Below the pieces are notes generated by a model. It searched no databases, had not been told where the DNA came from, and saw only the letters and a list, made by a program, of their open reading frames with translations. A stretch of DNA of 64,000 nt from Hemerocallis citrina (lineage: Eukaryota > Streptophyta > Magnoliopsida > Asparagales > Asphodelaceae), in contig CM030362.1 in the NCBI GenBank assembly GCA_017893485.1, positions 179,011,666-179,075,665 on the forward strand, in the 5' to 3' direction. The position numbers and the translations under genes were made by a program. Positions 20,444 to 32,230 of the stretch are shown here, piece after piece; the first letter of the stretch is position 1, and the number at the start of each line of letters is the position of its first letter.

Positions 20444-21881
20444 TGTTGATTCTTGATTTTGATGATCACAACACAGTGCCACATGTGTTTATATCATACA
20501 GCTAACAATGCAGTGTTCATATCAAAAGACAATTCTAGCTGAACAAATGCACAAGCTCTCAAGGATACAGCTCAAGACAAGGATCAAGACTTTACTCAAA
20601 GCAAGGATCAAAAACTCAATTCAACTCAAGACTCAAGCTTAAATGTGTTATATTGTTGTGTCTTGTAAACATTGTAATGTACTTTCCTGTTGAGTCTTTA
20701 GTCTGATGTAAAGCCTTGTCAACACACACACACACACTTAACAATTTCATACTGTGTGTCTCTAAAAAACCCCTCAAAATAAGTCAAAACAGTTTGAAGA
20801 ATTTTAGCTTTTAAGTACCAGTCGACTTAAGCCTATGCCAGTCGACTGATAAGTACGAAACTGTTTAAAATTATTCAAACTCTGATCAGTCGACTCATAT
20901 GGCAACCCAGTCGACTGATCGAGAGCTTTTTGACCGTTTTCTGATTTTCAAAAACGAACTTTTTCAAATTCAAACGGTTTGATCCGTTGGTTGACAGTTA
21001 TGTAACTGCTTTCCAACGTTCAGAAGTACAAAACTCTTTATATAGAGTTTCTTCTCAAACAGAAACTCTCACTTGATTCACTTGACTACTTGATTTCTTA
21101 AAAAAAAAAACACCCGAGCACTCTTGAGAAAAATTTAAGTGATTTTCTGTGAAGAACAAAGCTTTCAAGTTCACATACTTTGGTTCTCTACACTCAGTCC
21201 AGTATAGCATTGAATTCGCTTTGGACTGAGTATAGAAGTCAACCTATTGTTTTAGCCACGTGCATCAACACATACAACAACAAGGCTATAGGTTGATTGT
21301 AAAATTCCTCTTGTACTCTTGCTCTCGGTTGGAGAGTGTTTTTGACTCTTGGTTGTAGAGTCGGTGTCTTTTCACTCTTGGTTGAAGAGTGGGTCTGCTT
21401 TCTCTGGTTGAGAGAAAGGACTACGGGTTAGACAAGGTTGTTGTCTTGAACGCCGTAGGGTATTCTTGTATTTATTTTTCAAGAATAGTGGAAATCTCAA
21501 GTGGGTTGCTTGGGGACTGGATGTAGGTCGGGAGGACCGAACCAGGATATATCTTGTGTACTCTGTGATTGGTTGTCTTGTGATTGCATTTACTTTTGAT
21601 CAATTATACTCTGCAAAACTAGTCTGACCAGTCGACTCAGCTTCGTATCAGTCGACTGATCAGTCTCGTATTAGTTATTCTCTTTGTCTCATCAGTCGCC
21701 TGTATTATCTATCAGTCGACTGTTTCGAGAGGTTAAATTTATTTTGATTTTGGCTATATCAGTCGACTGGTTCCCCACTGAGTCGACTGTGCCGAGAGAA
21801 ATTTCTTATTCCGCAATTTATTATTATAAACACTATTCACCCCCCCTCTAGTGTTTGTTGCTTAGCCTACAGGATCCTACA
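20444..21881 (+). repeat. 3' LTR of element D (1,438 bp)
   Basis: Starts TGTTGATTCTTG and ends GGATCCTACA, followed by TSD CGAAT. Nearly identical to the 5' LTR (two base changes and one A-tract indel seen). It carries the same AGTCGACT pairs, TATA box and stem-loop chain (first GGTTG hairpin at 21,322). Confidence 0.95.
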
Positions 21882-21886
21882 CGAAT

Positions 21887-23611
21887 GTCTTCCAATACTT
21901 CCAACTACCTTCTCTGCCGAAGATTAAGATCCTTCTGTTGATAAATGTACTTCAGGCTCTTGTGGTCAGTGTACATATTGACCTTCTCACCATAAACATA
22001 GTGCCTCCACTTCTTCAAGGCAAAGATAATAGCTGCTAGCTCCAAATCATGCGTCGGATAATTCTTCTCATGCGGACGCAGTTGCCTCGAACCGTAAGCA
22101 ATAACCTTACCTTCTTGCATCAAGACACAATCCAAACCTCTGAGAGATGCATCACTGAAGATATCATAATCCTTCCCAGCTTGTGGCAAAGCTAAGATAG
22201 GTGCAGTAGTCAACCTCTCCTTTAACTCAAGGAAACTCGCCTCACACTTATCAGTCCATGAAAATGTCACATTCTTCCGGGTCAAACCTGTCAAAGGAAG
22301 TGCCATTTGAGAATAACCCTGGATGAATCTCCTGTAGTAACCAGCCAAACCCAAGAAACTTCTGACTTCCTTCACAGACGTCGACCTGGGCCAATCCTTT
22401 TCTGCTTCAACCTTCTGAGGATCAGTGGCCACTCCCTCCTTAGAAAGGATATGACCAAGGAAAGCTACCTCAAACTTCCAAAACTCACACTTTAACAACT
22501 TGGCATACAAGCTATGCTCCTGCAATTTCTGTAATACCGCTGTCAAGTGCATAGAATGCTCCTCCTCCGACTTTGAATACACCAAAATATCGTCGATGAA
22601 AACCACCACGAAGGAGTCAATAAATGGCCTCAAAACCCGATTCATCATATCCATGAACACAGCTGGCGCATTCGTCAAACCGAATGGCATCACCAAAAAC
22701 TCATAGAGCCCATGACGAGTCCTGAAAGCTGTCTTACTCACATCTTCCTCCTTGACTCGAACCTGATGATACCCTGGTCTCAAATCAATCTTCGAAAACA
22801 CTGCTGCTCCCTGAAGCCTGTCGAACAAATCATCAATCTGCGAAAGTGGATACTTGTTCTGAATAGTCACCATATTCAACTCTCGGTAGTCAATGCACAT
22901 CCTCATTGACCCATCTTTCTTCTTGACTAACAGCACTGGCGCACCCCACGGTGAGGAACTCGACCTAACAAGCCCCTTGCTCAACAGCTTCTCAATCTGC
23001 TTCTTCACTTCGTCTTGCTCTATAGGTGCCATCCTGTACGAAGCCTTAGAAATCAGAGCATTTCCCGGCTGAACATTGATGCAAAACTCCACATCTCTCT
23101 GCAACGGTAATCCTGGAAAATCTTCCAAGAACACCTTAAGAAAATCTCTGACAACCGAAATGCCTTTGACTTCATCTGGAATCGCCATTTTGGATACCAT
23201 TGCAGCCACTTTCGAAATCTTCTTCTTCCCTTGGAAAGTCACTGCAGGACCACCTGGTGCTTTCACTAATACCTCTTTCTGCTTGCATTCAATTGTGGCA
23301 ACATATATTGTCATCCAATCAATGCCCACGATCACATCCACTCCTAAGACTTGCAGCTCGATCAGATCAATGCCGAATAATCTCCCGCCAATCTCGATAT
23401 CACAGCCCTCGTAATATCGATCAGCAATCAACTCTTCACCTAACGGCGTTGCCACCGTTAAAATCTTGCCTGGAAACAACTTAGGCTCCACACCTAAGAT
23501 CTTTGCAAAGTTGGGCAACACAAAAGTATGCGAAGAACCAATATCAAATAAAACTTTTGCCTTAATTCCATTAACCAAAACAATTTCTGTTACATGAAGA
23601 ATGATACTCAA
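21887..23611 (-). pseudogene. Element C pol, upstream part: protease, reverse transcriptase, RNase H
   Basis: A 568-codon frame on the minus strand. Residues 1-110 are a retropepsin-like protease with [11 protein letters not shown]. The catalytic Asp23 and Gly25 are present but the middle residue is Ile instead of Ser/Thr, which is expected to weaken activity. Reverse transcriptase follows with [49 protein letters not shown] and the FIDD active site at 338-341. The RNase H has [33 protein letters not shown] and the connecting TDHKSLKYI. It ends at RQRR, where element D was inserted; RNase H resumes at 11,845. No gag precedes it. Confidence 0.92.
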
Positions 23612-23794
23612 ACTCCAATTATTCTCAAAATAAAAGTTTTACTTATTACATTGATTTAAAAATAAAATCAAAACTCTTGCATACTCTAGATCATATCTTC
23701 TGAGTTACCCACATCCTTCTTGGTTAATGCAAACACTCACCCTTGGGCAAATCCTCAACTGTACCCCAAAAGTAAAACATCATGATTCAGTTCT

Positions 23795-23856
23795 ATGTGA
23801 TACTCACTCTCTAATGTCCACACCTAGGTACTCACGCTCTAGTGTCCACACCTAGG
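23795..23856. repeat. Two-copy 28-bp tandem repeat
   Basis: TACTCAC(T/G)CTCTA(A/G)TG followed by TCCACACCTAGG occurs twice in tandem in the leader of element C, between the protease and the primer site. It is part of the short region left after loss of gag. Confidence 0.85.
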
Positions 23857-23895
23857 TTATTTTTTATACCATGTTTATTATTACTATTGAAGCAT

Positions 23896-23907
23896 GCTCT
23901 GATACCA
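23896..23907 (-). promoter_or_regulatory. Primer binding site of element C (initiator Met-tRNA)
   Basis: On the minus strand TGGTATCAGAGC begins five bases after the 5' LTR, complementary to the 3' end of initiator Met-tRNA. It fixes the orientation of element C. Confidence 0.93.
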
Positions 23908-23912
23908 ATCTC

Positions 23913-26900
23913 TGTAGCGCCCCAAATTTCTAATATAATATCTTAGAAAATACGTGGTACAAATCCCAGCATCAACTTCAATGTAATATTAAACAAAGTC
24001 AACACCAGTAAAATTTTAAATTTTTATTTCAATAATCATTTACATAGCACAGCGGAATACAATACACCTTAAATCAAAATCTCTTTTCTTTACAACAATT
24101 CCTTTTACAATTCATAAGTCATTACATCACTTGAAATCAAGCATCCAAATCCGAGGCTTAAGAAATCACCTGTAAAATATGAGGCTAGAGATAACCCTAA
24201 CCCCCAAAACTAAAGGGGTCAACCATAAAGGTGCGAGTGATATAAACAAGCAACATAAGTAAAGCATGGATTTATCAACAACAGAACATAACAAGAGTAA
24301 ATGAATATAGGAAATCACAAACGTGAAAAACACAACAAGTAAAGCTAGACTAAGTGTCAAGTGTAGAAAACAGAAAAACCACATGCGTGAAACCAAATCA
24401 AGAAAACACAATTCTATATGCTGACTCTCTAATGCGTACTTGTCGGAGTCTATGCATCCCACTTTATATAGGTCCAGTGCAAGCTCTTAACGTCTCCACA
24501 TTATAGGGTTTAATCCCCCGCTATGCAACTAATCCTAACACGGTGACTACTACGAGATAAAGATACACTGTGAGTATTAGTCCATGTCCCGATAATTCCA
24601 GAGGTCAAACTCTATCCACAGATAATTCCGGAGACTATTTCACTCACACCTGGGAATCTTCGAGAATACCCCACACCGCAAGTAATGGCACCTTATCACA
24701 TGAATACCACATGTGCGTCGCCTCGACCTCGATAATTCCGAAGATCATTCCCACACCACAGGTAATTCCGGAGACTATTTCACTCACAACTGGATAATTC
24801 CGGGGATCATTTCACACCGCAAGCCATACTGAGGTCCATAACCCATGTTCTCGTTCATCATATCATCACTAGTGCCTATCCTTATCATTTAGGTTGTTTT
24901 ATTACTTTAAAAATCTCCTAGAGTTGGCGTACCCTACCGGACTTAACTCAATAACTGATCAACTAAAATTGCCTCAATAGGCCCAAACATAAATATCTCA
25001 ACTGCCGGTATACTAGGGTCACACACACCCTCTAGAGACTCACACCCGATATCCAAACTAAACTTCCAACATAAATTGCTCAGTTAACTCACTTGAAAAC
25101 ATATGTTCAGTAGAAGATAAAATATAGAATAGTAAGTTATAGATTAAAAACATTTAGAGGATAAATCATTTAAAAGAACATTAAAATATGTATAAATATA
25201 TCAGTATCAGTCGAATACAAAAGTCATCGGTCGACTGTTCAGAGAGAAAATCCAATGGCTTTGAGGAAATAATTCTAAGTATTATAAGTCGACTCAAAAA
25301 AGTCATCGGTCGACTGTCCAGAGAGAAAAATCTAATAATCATTAAGAAAATAATTCTAAGTATAGCAGTCGACTGTGAAGGATATAGGTCGATTGTCTAG
25401 AGAGAAAAATTACAATAACTTCGAGAAAATAATTCTAGGTGGTACCAGTCGACTGTAAAAGTCATCAGTCGACTGTCCAGAACGAGATTTCAAGAAAAAC
25501 TAGAGAACATTGTAGCTAGGTCGTGTCGGTCGACTGAGAAGTCATACCAGTCGACTGTCGACCTACAGACTGCATACTTTTGGTTGTGCACATTTCAACC
25601 GATACATAGTTTTACTTTATGAAAACGATTTCTATGAAAAGCTTATTTCTTATATGATCAAATACAACTTGTAGGACATATAATAGTCCATAAAACTAAA
25701 TCAAAACTACTTGAATTTGTAAAATAGAGATTTTGTTTATTTCTTTCGATTAAAACATGAATTGTGCATATAGTCAAATATAAAGTTTTTCTTAAAATTT
25801 CACTGATCACCGAAATAGTTTCGTATTCAGATCCAAATCATATAAATAGCAAATCTCAAAGAAAATCCCAATTTGGATTCATTTCTACAAACTCACTAAA
25901 TTATCAATTTCGATTTTTAAGACATGATCTCTTGATTCATAAATTCTTTCTCCAAATTTCTCAAAAACTGAATCGCCATTATAACTCACAACCATAATCA
26001 AATTATAACATCACCATATCATGTTTCATTCAACAAATACTCAAAAGTAATAAAAGTCTCATCTTTATTAGATGCATGCATAAAATCTACCATATTCGGT
26101 CAATCCAACATTAATCCCAAAAGAAATAGTCTACCCATGATTTCTAATAGGAAATTCATCAATCTCGAGTTACCCACATACAATTTTATTCATAAACAAA
26201 TAGGGTTTCACAAGATCCAATTTTAATTCATCCAATCCATCATATACGGATTCATACTTAAACCCTAAACATGCTTTCTAGCAAATAAAGTTCAACATCC
26301 AAGATCCATTAAAACATTCATATCATTCGCATACACATTCACAAAATAAAAGAAGACAAACAAGTCACTCACATACAACATGCACAAAGAAAATAAAACA
26401 CAACAAATCACTCACCTCGAATGAAGAAAATCTGGTAACAAAACCTTTTTTTGGCGAAATCCAAGATCCTCTCCTTCAATCTCCAAGAATAATAAAACCT
26501 TTGTGTTGTGCAGCGAAAGACGGCTGCACTCCACCTCTTTTAAATACCCAGGATAGGAGAATTAGTGTTTTTAAACACATTTGCAAAATAACCCATTGAA
26601 AATATAACTTTACATAAATAGATCCCTATAGTTGGAAACTTGATAAAATCAATTAAATTGAGATTTAAAAGCAAAATAAACTCCTTATTCTCAGTCGGCA
26701 CTATTTGAAAAGTCCAAAAAATAGTTTTGCACTTTCACCCATCAAAATGACAATTTTGTAAAAAGATTCTTCTTTTTCGTAATATTGCAAATAGATCCAA
26801 TTAATATCAGAAAAATCAAGAAAAATTATAAATAAATCCCAAATAATACATGATGATTTTTCATAAAAAATTTTTGGCTTTTGAACATCTCAAGAAGATA

Positions 26901-27014
26901 TTTGCACGTGTAAAAAGATAGATTTTTAGAAAAATATTTATTAAATCTCCCAAAATTCATTTTAATTCATTTATAAACCTTTAAAAATAATATTTAAAAA
27001 TATGGGGTACTACA
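23913..27014 (-). repeat. 5' LTR of element C (3,102 bp)
   Basis: Bounded by TGTAGCGCCCC and GGGGTACTACA, followed by TSD GTCAC. It carries the same TAATTCCGGA array (about 24,591-24,810) and the same five AGTCGACT pairs as its partner. Confidence 0.92.
25209..25560. repeat. Array of five AGTCGACT pairs (right LTR of C)
   Basis: Pairs start at 25,209 (AGTCGAAT) with 25,229, at 25,287/25,308, and at three further places to about 25,560. Spacing within pairs is again 20-21 bp. The point differences from the left LTR show independent mutation after insertion. Confidence 0.88.
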
Positions 27015-27019
27015 GTCAC

Positions 27020-27164
27020 GCTGCAGTTGACTGTCGTCAAGGTGGCGTTGCGGTAGAGCACACAGGGGTGACGTCGGGGTTGCTGCGTCGTGGAGGCGCT
27101 GCTGAGGTCGCAACAGCTGAGCGACGGTCTGGAGGAGGCGTTGTCAGATAGGGGGCTGACAAAG
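27020..27164 (-). mobile_element. Solo LTR B, middle part
   Basis: GC-rich strip between element C and element E1 that continues the GC-rich end of B at 6,930 (both rich in GGCG, GTCG and GAGG). It ends at the E1 insertion point. No gene of its own. Confidence 0.65.
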
Positions 27165-30100
27165 TGTAACCCCCATTCCCGTAAATACATATTTTCTGAA
27201 TATTTTCTGTATTTCGATTATTGATAAATTTATTTTGTGTTAAATTCGTTTTGGGATTTTTCTATTAAAATATTTTCCAATCGAAAATTATATTATTTCG
27301 AATGATGGTGTATTTTTAAACTTGTTTTATAATCTTAATTTATCGGTTAATTATATTCGGGCCCAAATTATATATATTATTATTATTGGATTATTTTACT
27401 AAAAATTGTTAAACTCGAATAATTATTTTATTGTATGATTTTATTATTTTTTAACGAATTATTTTGTTTTCATACTTGATATAATTTTCTTGACGAAGTC
27501 CGATTTATTTTCTAGCCAATTTATATTTATTTTATTACTTATTTATTCATTTGGATTTAAATTTTTTTGTTCATGGAATTCTTTGTTTTTCTTAAATGAA
27601 CTATTTTCTTGTTAATCCTATTTTTTTCTTTTATTGAATTGTGGGTATTTTTATTTAAATCCTATTGATTTTGATCTATCTCTTAATTGAAACCTAAAAC
27701 CCAATTTGATATGTTCTTGACCCAAAACTGCTATTATTGAACCCTAAACCGCTAACCCAATATCCTAATTGTACCATATAAATACAACCCTAATGTAAAC
27801 CCTAAAAATTGTACAAATTGAAACCCTATCCGTCTAATCTCTCTCCTCTCTCCTCCGTGTTTCTCTCTCCCCGAATTCCGGCCCAATCCACCGAAACCCA
27901 CCCTATTTCATTCCTGATCATCTTCTCTGGCGCCATCTCCGGCGAGCCCCCATGTCCTCCTCCTCTCCCGTCGACCCCCGACCTCCAGCATCGCCTGAGC
28001 ACCGCCAGCACACCTCCCAAACCCCTTGCACCTTCCTGCCCTCCTCTGTCCTCGACATTAACAGAGCACCTCAAATTCCGATTCCCTCCTCCCTATTTTG
28101 TCATGCCGCCGCCGTAACCCCATCGACATCGCCCCTGCTCGCCGTCATCCCCGCCGTCGAGCCAGACCCCCCTCTCCCCCACCGACGCTGCAACCCATTG
28201 CTGCTCTCTCTTTCTTGCTTTGTTGCTGCTGTCTCTTTGTTTGTTTGGGTACTCTTTTGCACGTATTGTGCGCGTGCGACTTGTGCTGATTTATGTGTTC
28301 GTTGCTTTGGAATTCTTATCCCGTTATTCTTGATATTCATTTTCACCGTATAACAGGCAAGTCACCGTCATCTTGAATTGTTAATTGTATCAAATTCAAG
28401 TCTCATTGAAACTCTTGCAAGTAGATCTCTTTGTTATCGTATTATTCTTTGTTCATCTCTTCGTTGGGTCTACTGAGGGTTTACACGAGCTAACCCCAAT
28501 ATTCTTGACATCATGTCACTTTTGACTCTAAAGTTTGGATCTTTCATGAGTGCATATAGAATTGATAATAGGGTTGTTCATATAATCATCACACAAATAA
28601 ATTATTGTAGAGACAATTGATAGGTTGTATATTGTTTGATCGATTGATGATTGATTGATGATAAATTGATGTATGAGTATGTTTTAGTTTTATTTATCAT
28701 GTTTTGACACCCTTCATATTGATTACACAATTTATTGACTAAAGAATCAATACCCATGTAGTCTAATTAATTTATTTTCAAGAAAACTACCCAAAATCTT
28801 GTATTGCTTCATGACCTGAATGTTAACTACTATTTTTGAACCAGTAAACGATCTTAAAATGAATTACTTTCTGAATGAGAACTGTAGCCTTATCTTTCTA
28901 TTTTCCTGAACATCTTGAAATTTTGAATTCCGAGTTTTGTAGCAAAAGTTATACCCATTTTACTACAGCTGTGTTTTTATTTCTAGAATTATACTTTTCA
29001 GATTTTCGTTAATTAATTGTTCCTATATAGTAGTATTGCATGAATTAACGTATGTGTGTTGCAATGCATGATCCTAGTGTCTCATTGTCATCATTCTAAT
29101 TGTCCTATTTTATGTTATCATCCTATTGATTTTATGTTATTATACTATGATTCAGCTAATGTCCCAAATTGCATATTATATTGTTGCATTGATGAAATAA
29201 TTAACAAGCCAAGGTTTAAGGGATTGACTAGAGTAGTTGATGATATGGAGACTGTACTTGGATGATTGCCCATGTTATTATTGTTATCATCATTGTGTAA
29301 GAAATTACACATAGCCCGTGTTATTATTGTTATCATTATCGTGTAAGAAATTATACATGGCCCGTGTTATATTGTTATCGTCATCATACCCAGTACATGA
29401 AGTATAGAGTCTACCACTATAGTCTAAATGAAATTGATTGTATGCATCGAACCTGTGGTATGGAATAGATGGGACACAGTAGTACGTCCATTAGATAGGT
29501 TTTAAAATGATTAATAGACATAAGGATTGACACTTCACTGACACTGCATATTGTTCATCATTGTTCCTACTGATATCAAATATTGGCTAAGTGTTACCGT
29601 TATTGATCATTGATTATTGTTATTGAGTATTGAATCATTGTTTATAGCCATTGTATCAATTACCGTGATATTGATTATTGATTATCGTGCTATGTTATTG
29701 ATTCCTATTGATCCATTGATTCATTGTTATACTATTATTCCATTGTTCCCTGCTTTCTCTGCTTGCTGTCCATGACTTTCTCTAAGGAAAATTTTTCTCC
29801 TCTTTTTAGATGAAGTATTTACAGGTGTTGATAGAGAATTGCCACCTGGAATTGGAGAACAAACATTCTGAAGACTACTGCTTTCTAATTGCTTATTGCC
29901 TTAATAAATTTAATGTATTAAGACTTGTTATTATTTTGGATTGGATTATTATTGTTTTGGGCTTATGTCTCAGATTTTATTATTGTTTCCAGATGTTGGA
30001 TTATTATTATTGTATTTGGATATTTTTATTGCTTCATTCCAAGTACTATTGTTCATGAGATTATTATTATTGCCTGTACGTTTGTTCTGTATTGATTATA

Positions 30101-30202
30101 TTGTTGAGTTAATCGAATAAACAGCTTATGGACGACGTTAGTCATTCGCTAGGCCAATGTTATTTGCTCATATTTCATATTTTTGGGAAGTGGGGCATGA
30201 CA
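27165..30202 (+). mobile_element. Solo LTR, family E (copy E1, 3,038 bp)
   Basis: Starts TGTAACCCCCATT and ends GGGGCATGACA. The same family lies in reverse at 54,120-57,009, for example 29,060-29,120 against the minus strand of 55,090-55,140. The flanking bases are CAAAG on the left and CGAGG on the right: a 5-bp duplication with two A/G changes is possible but not clean. A TATAAATA box is at 27,777. The C/T-rich stretch 27,830-28,250 gives proline-rich chance frames. No gag or pol. Confidence 0.75.
27777..27784 (+). promoter_or_regulatory. TATA box of LTR E1
   Basis: TATAAATA about 610 bp into the LTR, followed by a C/T-rich leader. The reverse copy E2 has the same box on the minus strand at 56,699-56,706. 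Confidence 0.55.
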
Positions 30203-30759
30203 CGAGGTAAAGCGACGAAAGGTCGCGAAGTCGGGTAAGGGACAAAGACTAAGAGTAAGAGAGGTCGGATTGGGTGCAGGGGGACAGGTTCGCTGCCGGG
30301 GTGCAACGCAGGAGGAAGGGGGTGCTGGAGGTGGTCGGGGTGAAGCAGAACAGGAGGTTGAAGAAGATCGAGAGGTAGGGGGTGAAGGAACAGGGGATGG
30401 CTAAGTAGGGTTTAATAGAAGATGAACAGGTATAAAGGGGTATATATATAAGGAGGGTATATATTAGGGTTTGGGAAGCTGATGGTTAACGGGTGTGGGT
30501 ATAGGTAAACGAGTTAGGGTTGTAGGGGTTTTGCGTATTCGGTATATTGTTAATGGGTATTGGGGTTTTAAATAGGGTAATAGGTAAAAAGATCCAGTAG
30601 GGTTTAAAAGGGTTATATAAAAGACCCAATAAAATAATTAAATAATAAAATACTAGATTAACTAAACACTCAACATAATAAAATAAAATAAAATAGAGTG
30701 GCTTACAAAATAATGGCTATATATAAATTGCAAGATAGATCGAGCTTTAGTCGAGATAA

Positions 30760-30821
<62 letters not shown>

Positions 30822-30845
30822 ATATTTGCGAAAACAGGTGTTACA
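30203..30845 (-). mobile_element. Solo LTR B, right part (its 5' end on the minus strand)
   Basis: Continues B after E1 and ends GGTGTTACA at 30,845, next to TSD CCCTA. Purine-rich 30,230-30,420 corresponds to the C/T-rich leader that follows the promoter in related LTRs when read on the minus strand. Confidence 0.7.
30759..30820. repeat. (AAT)n microsatellite
   Basis: About 20 AAT triplets near the 5' end of LTR B. Confidence 0.9.
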
Positions 30846-31872
30846 CCCTAGTGACCGGCAGTTTTTATTTATGAATTTGAGAGCTAACCAGTGTCTGTTG
30901 AGCATCTCTTGAGAAGTAACCATGTCGGGCTCACTGTCTCTTTTGTTTAGTTTAAGTTCGGTAGGGTAGGCTAGTTCTAGGTTGTGATGATTTTCTTCTA
31001 AAAAACAAACTAAAAATGTAAGGACTACAATATAGTAGAGATGTGATGAAAGTAAGAGAAAAACACAAGTATGAGGGCATCAGATCTACGGTGTGAGAGT
31101 ATTCATAGGTTGCCTGCTTGATGTGTCATGTCATGGCATGGATATATCTCCTGAATTATCTTGACCGTGGCGACGCTTGTGGGGTGTTTGGTAGCTACAT
31201 AGTGTCATCGTTCCATGACGGAGGCGAATTGTCCATAGGCTCTGCATGATGCGTCATGTCATGACGTGGGATTCCCCTCCAGGCTGTCTGGGCATAGGCT
31301 CGAAACTCATAGAACATCTAGGATACTTACTGTAGTTACCGTAGTAGTTTAAATCATGGCGAGGGAATCAACCCAATAAGATGAAGAACGGTTAAGGGCT
31401 TGCCCTCGGACCTATGTAGTATGGGATGCATAGAATCCGAACACCCACGACATCAATAACTGCATTAAGGATTAGGTACACAACACCCACGACATCAATA
31501 GGATAGTCCCTCTTTAGCTTTGTTTGTGATCAAGTTTGTGTTTATTAAAGTATTTAAGAATCGTTATACTTTCAGCATAGCCAGGATAGCCGTGTATAAT
31601 ATTTTATCGGTTGTAAGCAACTGACGTGCCCACAGTTTTATATGCGGGATTTGGAATTTACAAGAAGATATAAAGATGAATTTTTTGCTGATGATGATTT
31701 AAATGCTAAAGTTGTTACAATTGTACATTTATCATTGTTGTATTTTATTTTCTGCTGTATGTTGATGTAAAAGACTTTATTGTAATAAAAGTTTTAAATT
31801 CCTTGTACGAAGTGAAGTGTAAAGATTCTGTGGAACTTCGAATTTAGACTTATTTAGAATTCGGGGCGTTAC
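30846..31872 (+). mobile_element. Long solo LTR, family F, right part (copy F1)
   Basis: Resumes family F after element B. From about 31,020 it matches 47,930-48,784 closely: 'gatgtgatgaaagtaagag', 'ttgccctcggacctatgtag' and 'gtgtaaagat…ctgtggaac'. It ends GGGGCGTTACA at 31,872, followed by TSD GAACT. Confidence 0.8.
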
Positions 31873-32230
31873 AGAACTGGTAGTAGATGAAGACAGGAAG
31901 GCTAAGAAGTTCGAGCAGGGTCTGAGGTTAGGGTTGTGGTCTTGCATGATACCCCTTGGAATTCGAAGGTACAACAAGTTAGTGTGATGGTCAGCAGCTA
32001 CTGAATCAGACATGGAGCAATACCAACTGGTGAACAACAAGAGGGACAACTGGAATAAAGGCTAGAGGCCCACAATGTCAAACTGCTACAGAGGGCAACC
32101 CCCATCGTAGAAGGTCAAGTTTACTGGGCAAATAGCGTTGTGATCACTAGAAAGCCCGCAATGTCTTCCTCCTGCTATCGATTGTTGATAAGGCCTCAGA
32201 GATTCGGATCTACAGATTCTGAATTCTTTG
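31873..32230 (+). pseudogene. Ty3/gypsy gag fragment, right part
   Basis: Continues the gag of 1-888: ELVVDEDRKAKKFEQGL, then an IRRYNKLV block and ESDMEQYQ, matching the second half of Tekay-type gag. Stops and frame changes are frequent, and similarity fades after a degraded RPQRFGS string near 32,190. Confidence 0.75.

Larger units (their letters stand above)
11851..21881 (+). mobile_element. Element D: full-length Sirevirus (Ty1/copia) retrotransposon
   Basis: 10,031 bp with two 1.44-kb LTRs, flanked by the perfect 5-bp duplication CGAAT (11,846-11,850 and 21,882-21,886). The order is 5' LTR, Met-tRNA primer site, gag, pol (protease, integrase, reverse transcriptase, RNase H), a third ORF, polypurine tracts, 3' LTR. 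The copia order (integrase before reverse transcriptase), the long zinc-knuckle gag with coiled coil, and the extra ORF point to the Sirevirus (SIRE/Maximus) lineage. The LTRs differ, in my reading, at two bases and one A-tract length, so this is the youngest insertion of the stack. Confidence 0.96.
6931..27014 (-). mobile_element. Element C: Tekay/Del-like Ty3/gypsy retrotransposon, gag-less, split by element D
   Basis: Two LTRs of about 3.1 kb bound an internal region coding on the minus strand. The duplication GTCAC is perfect (6,926-6,930 and 27,015-27,019). Read on the minus strand the order is 5' LTR, Met-tRNA primer site, protease, reverse transcriptase, RNase H, [element D], integrase, chromodomain-like end, polypurine tract, 3' LTR. 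Only about 300 bp separate the primer site from the protease, so gag and its zinc knuckle are missing. Protease and integrase also carry lesions, so the copy is defective. The LTRs differ by a few per cent, up to about 5% over their first 250 bp, so C is older than D. Confidence 0.92.

Noticed and set aside
20820..21881. AGTCGACT motif as an attachment or cloning (SalI) site artefact
   Set aside because: Copies are numerous, imperfect in places (AGTCGCCT, AGTCGTCT, AGTCAACT), present in coding and non-coding parts of two elements, and conserved between LTR pairs. Not vector or adaptor sequence.
27809..28353. Overlapping proline/serine-rich frames on both strands
   Set aside because: C/T-rich leader of solo LTR E1. 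The frames overlap each other and have no family match or conservation in copy E2.
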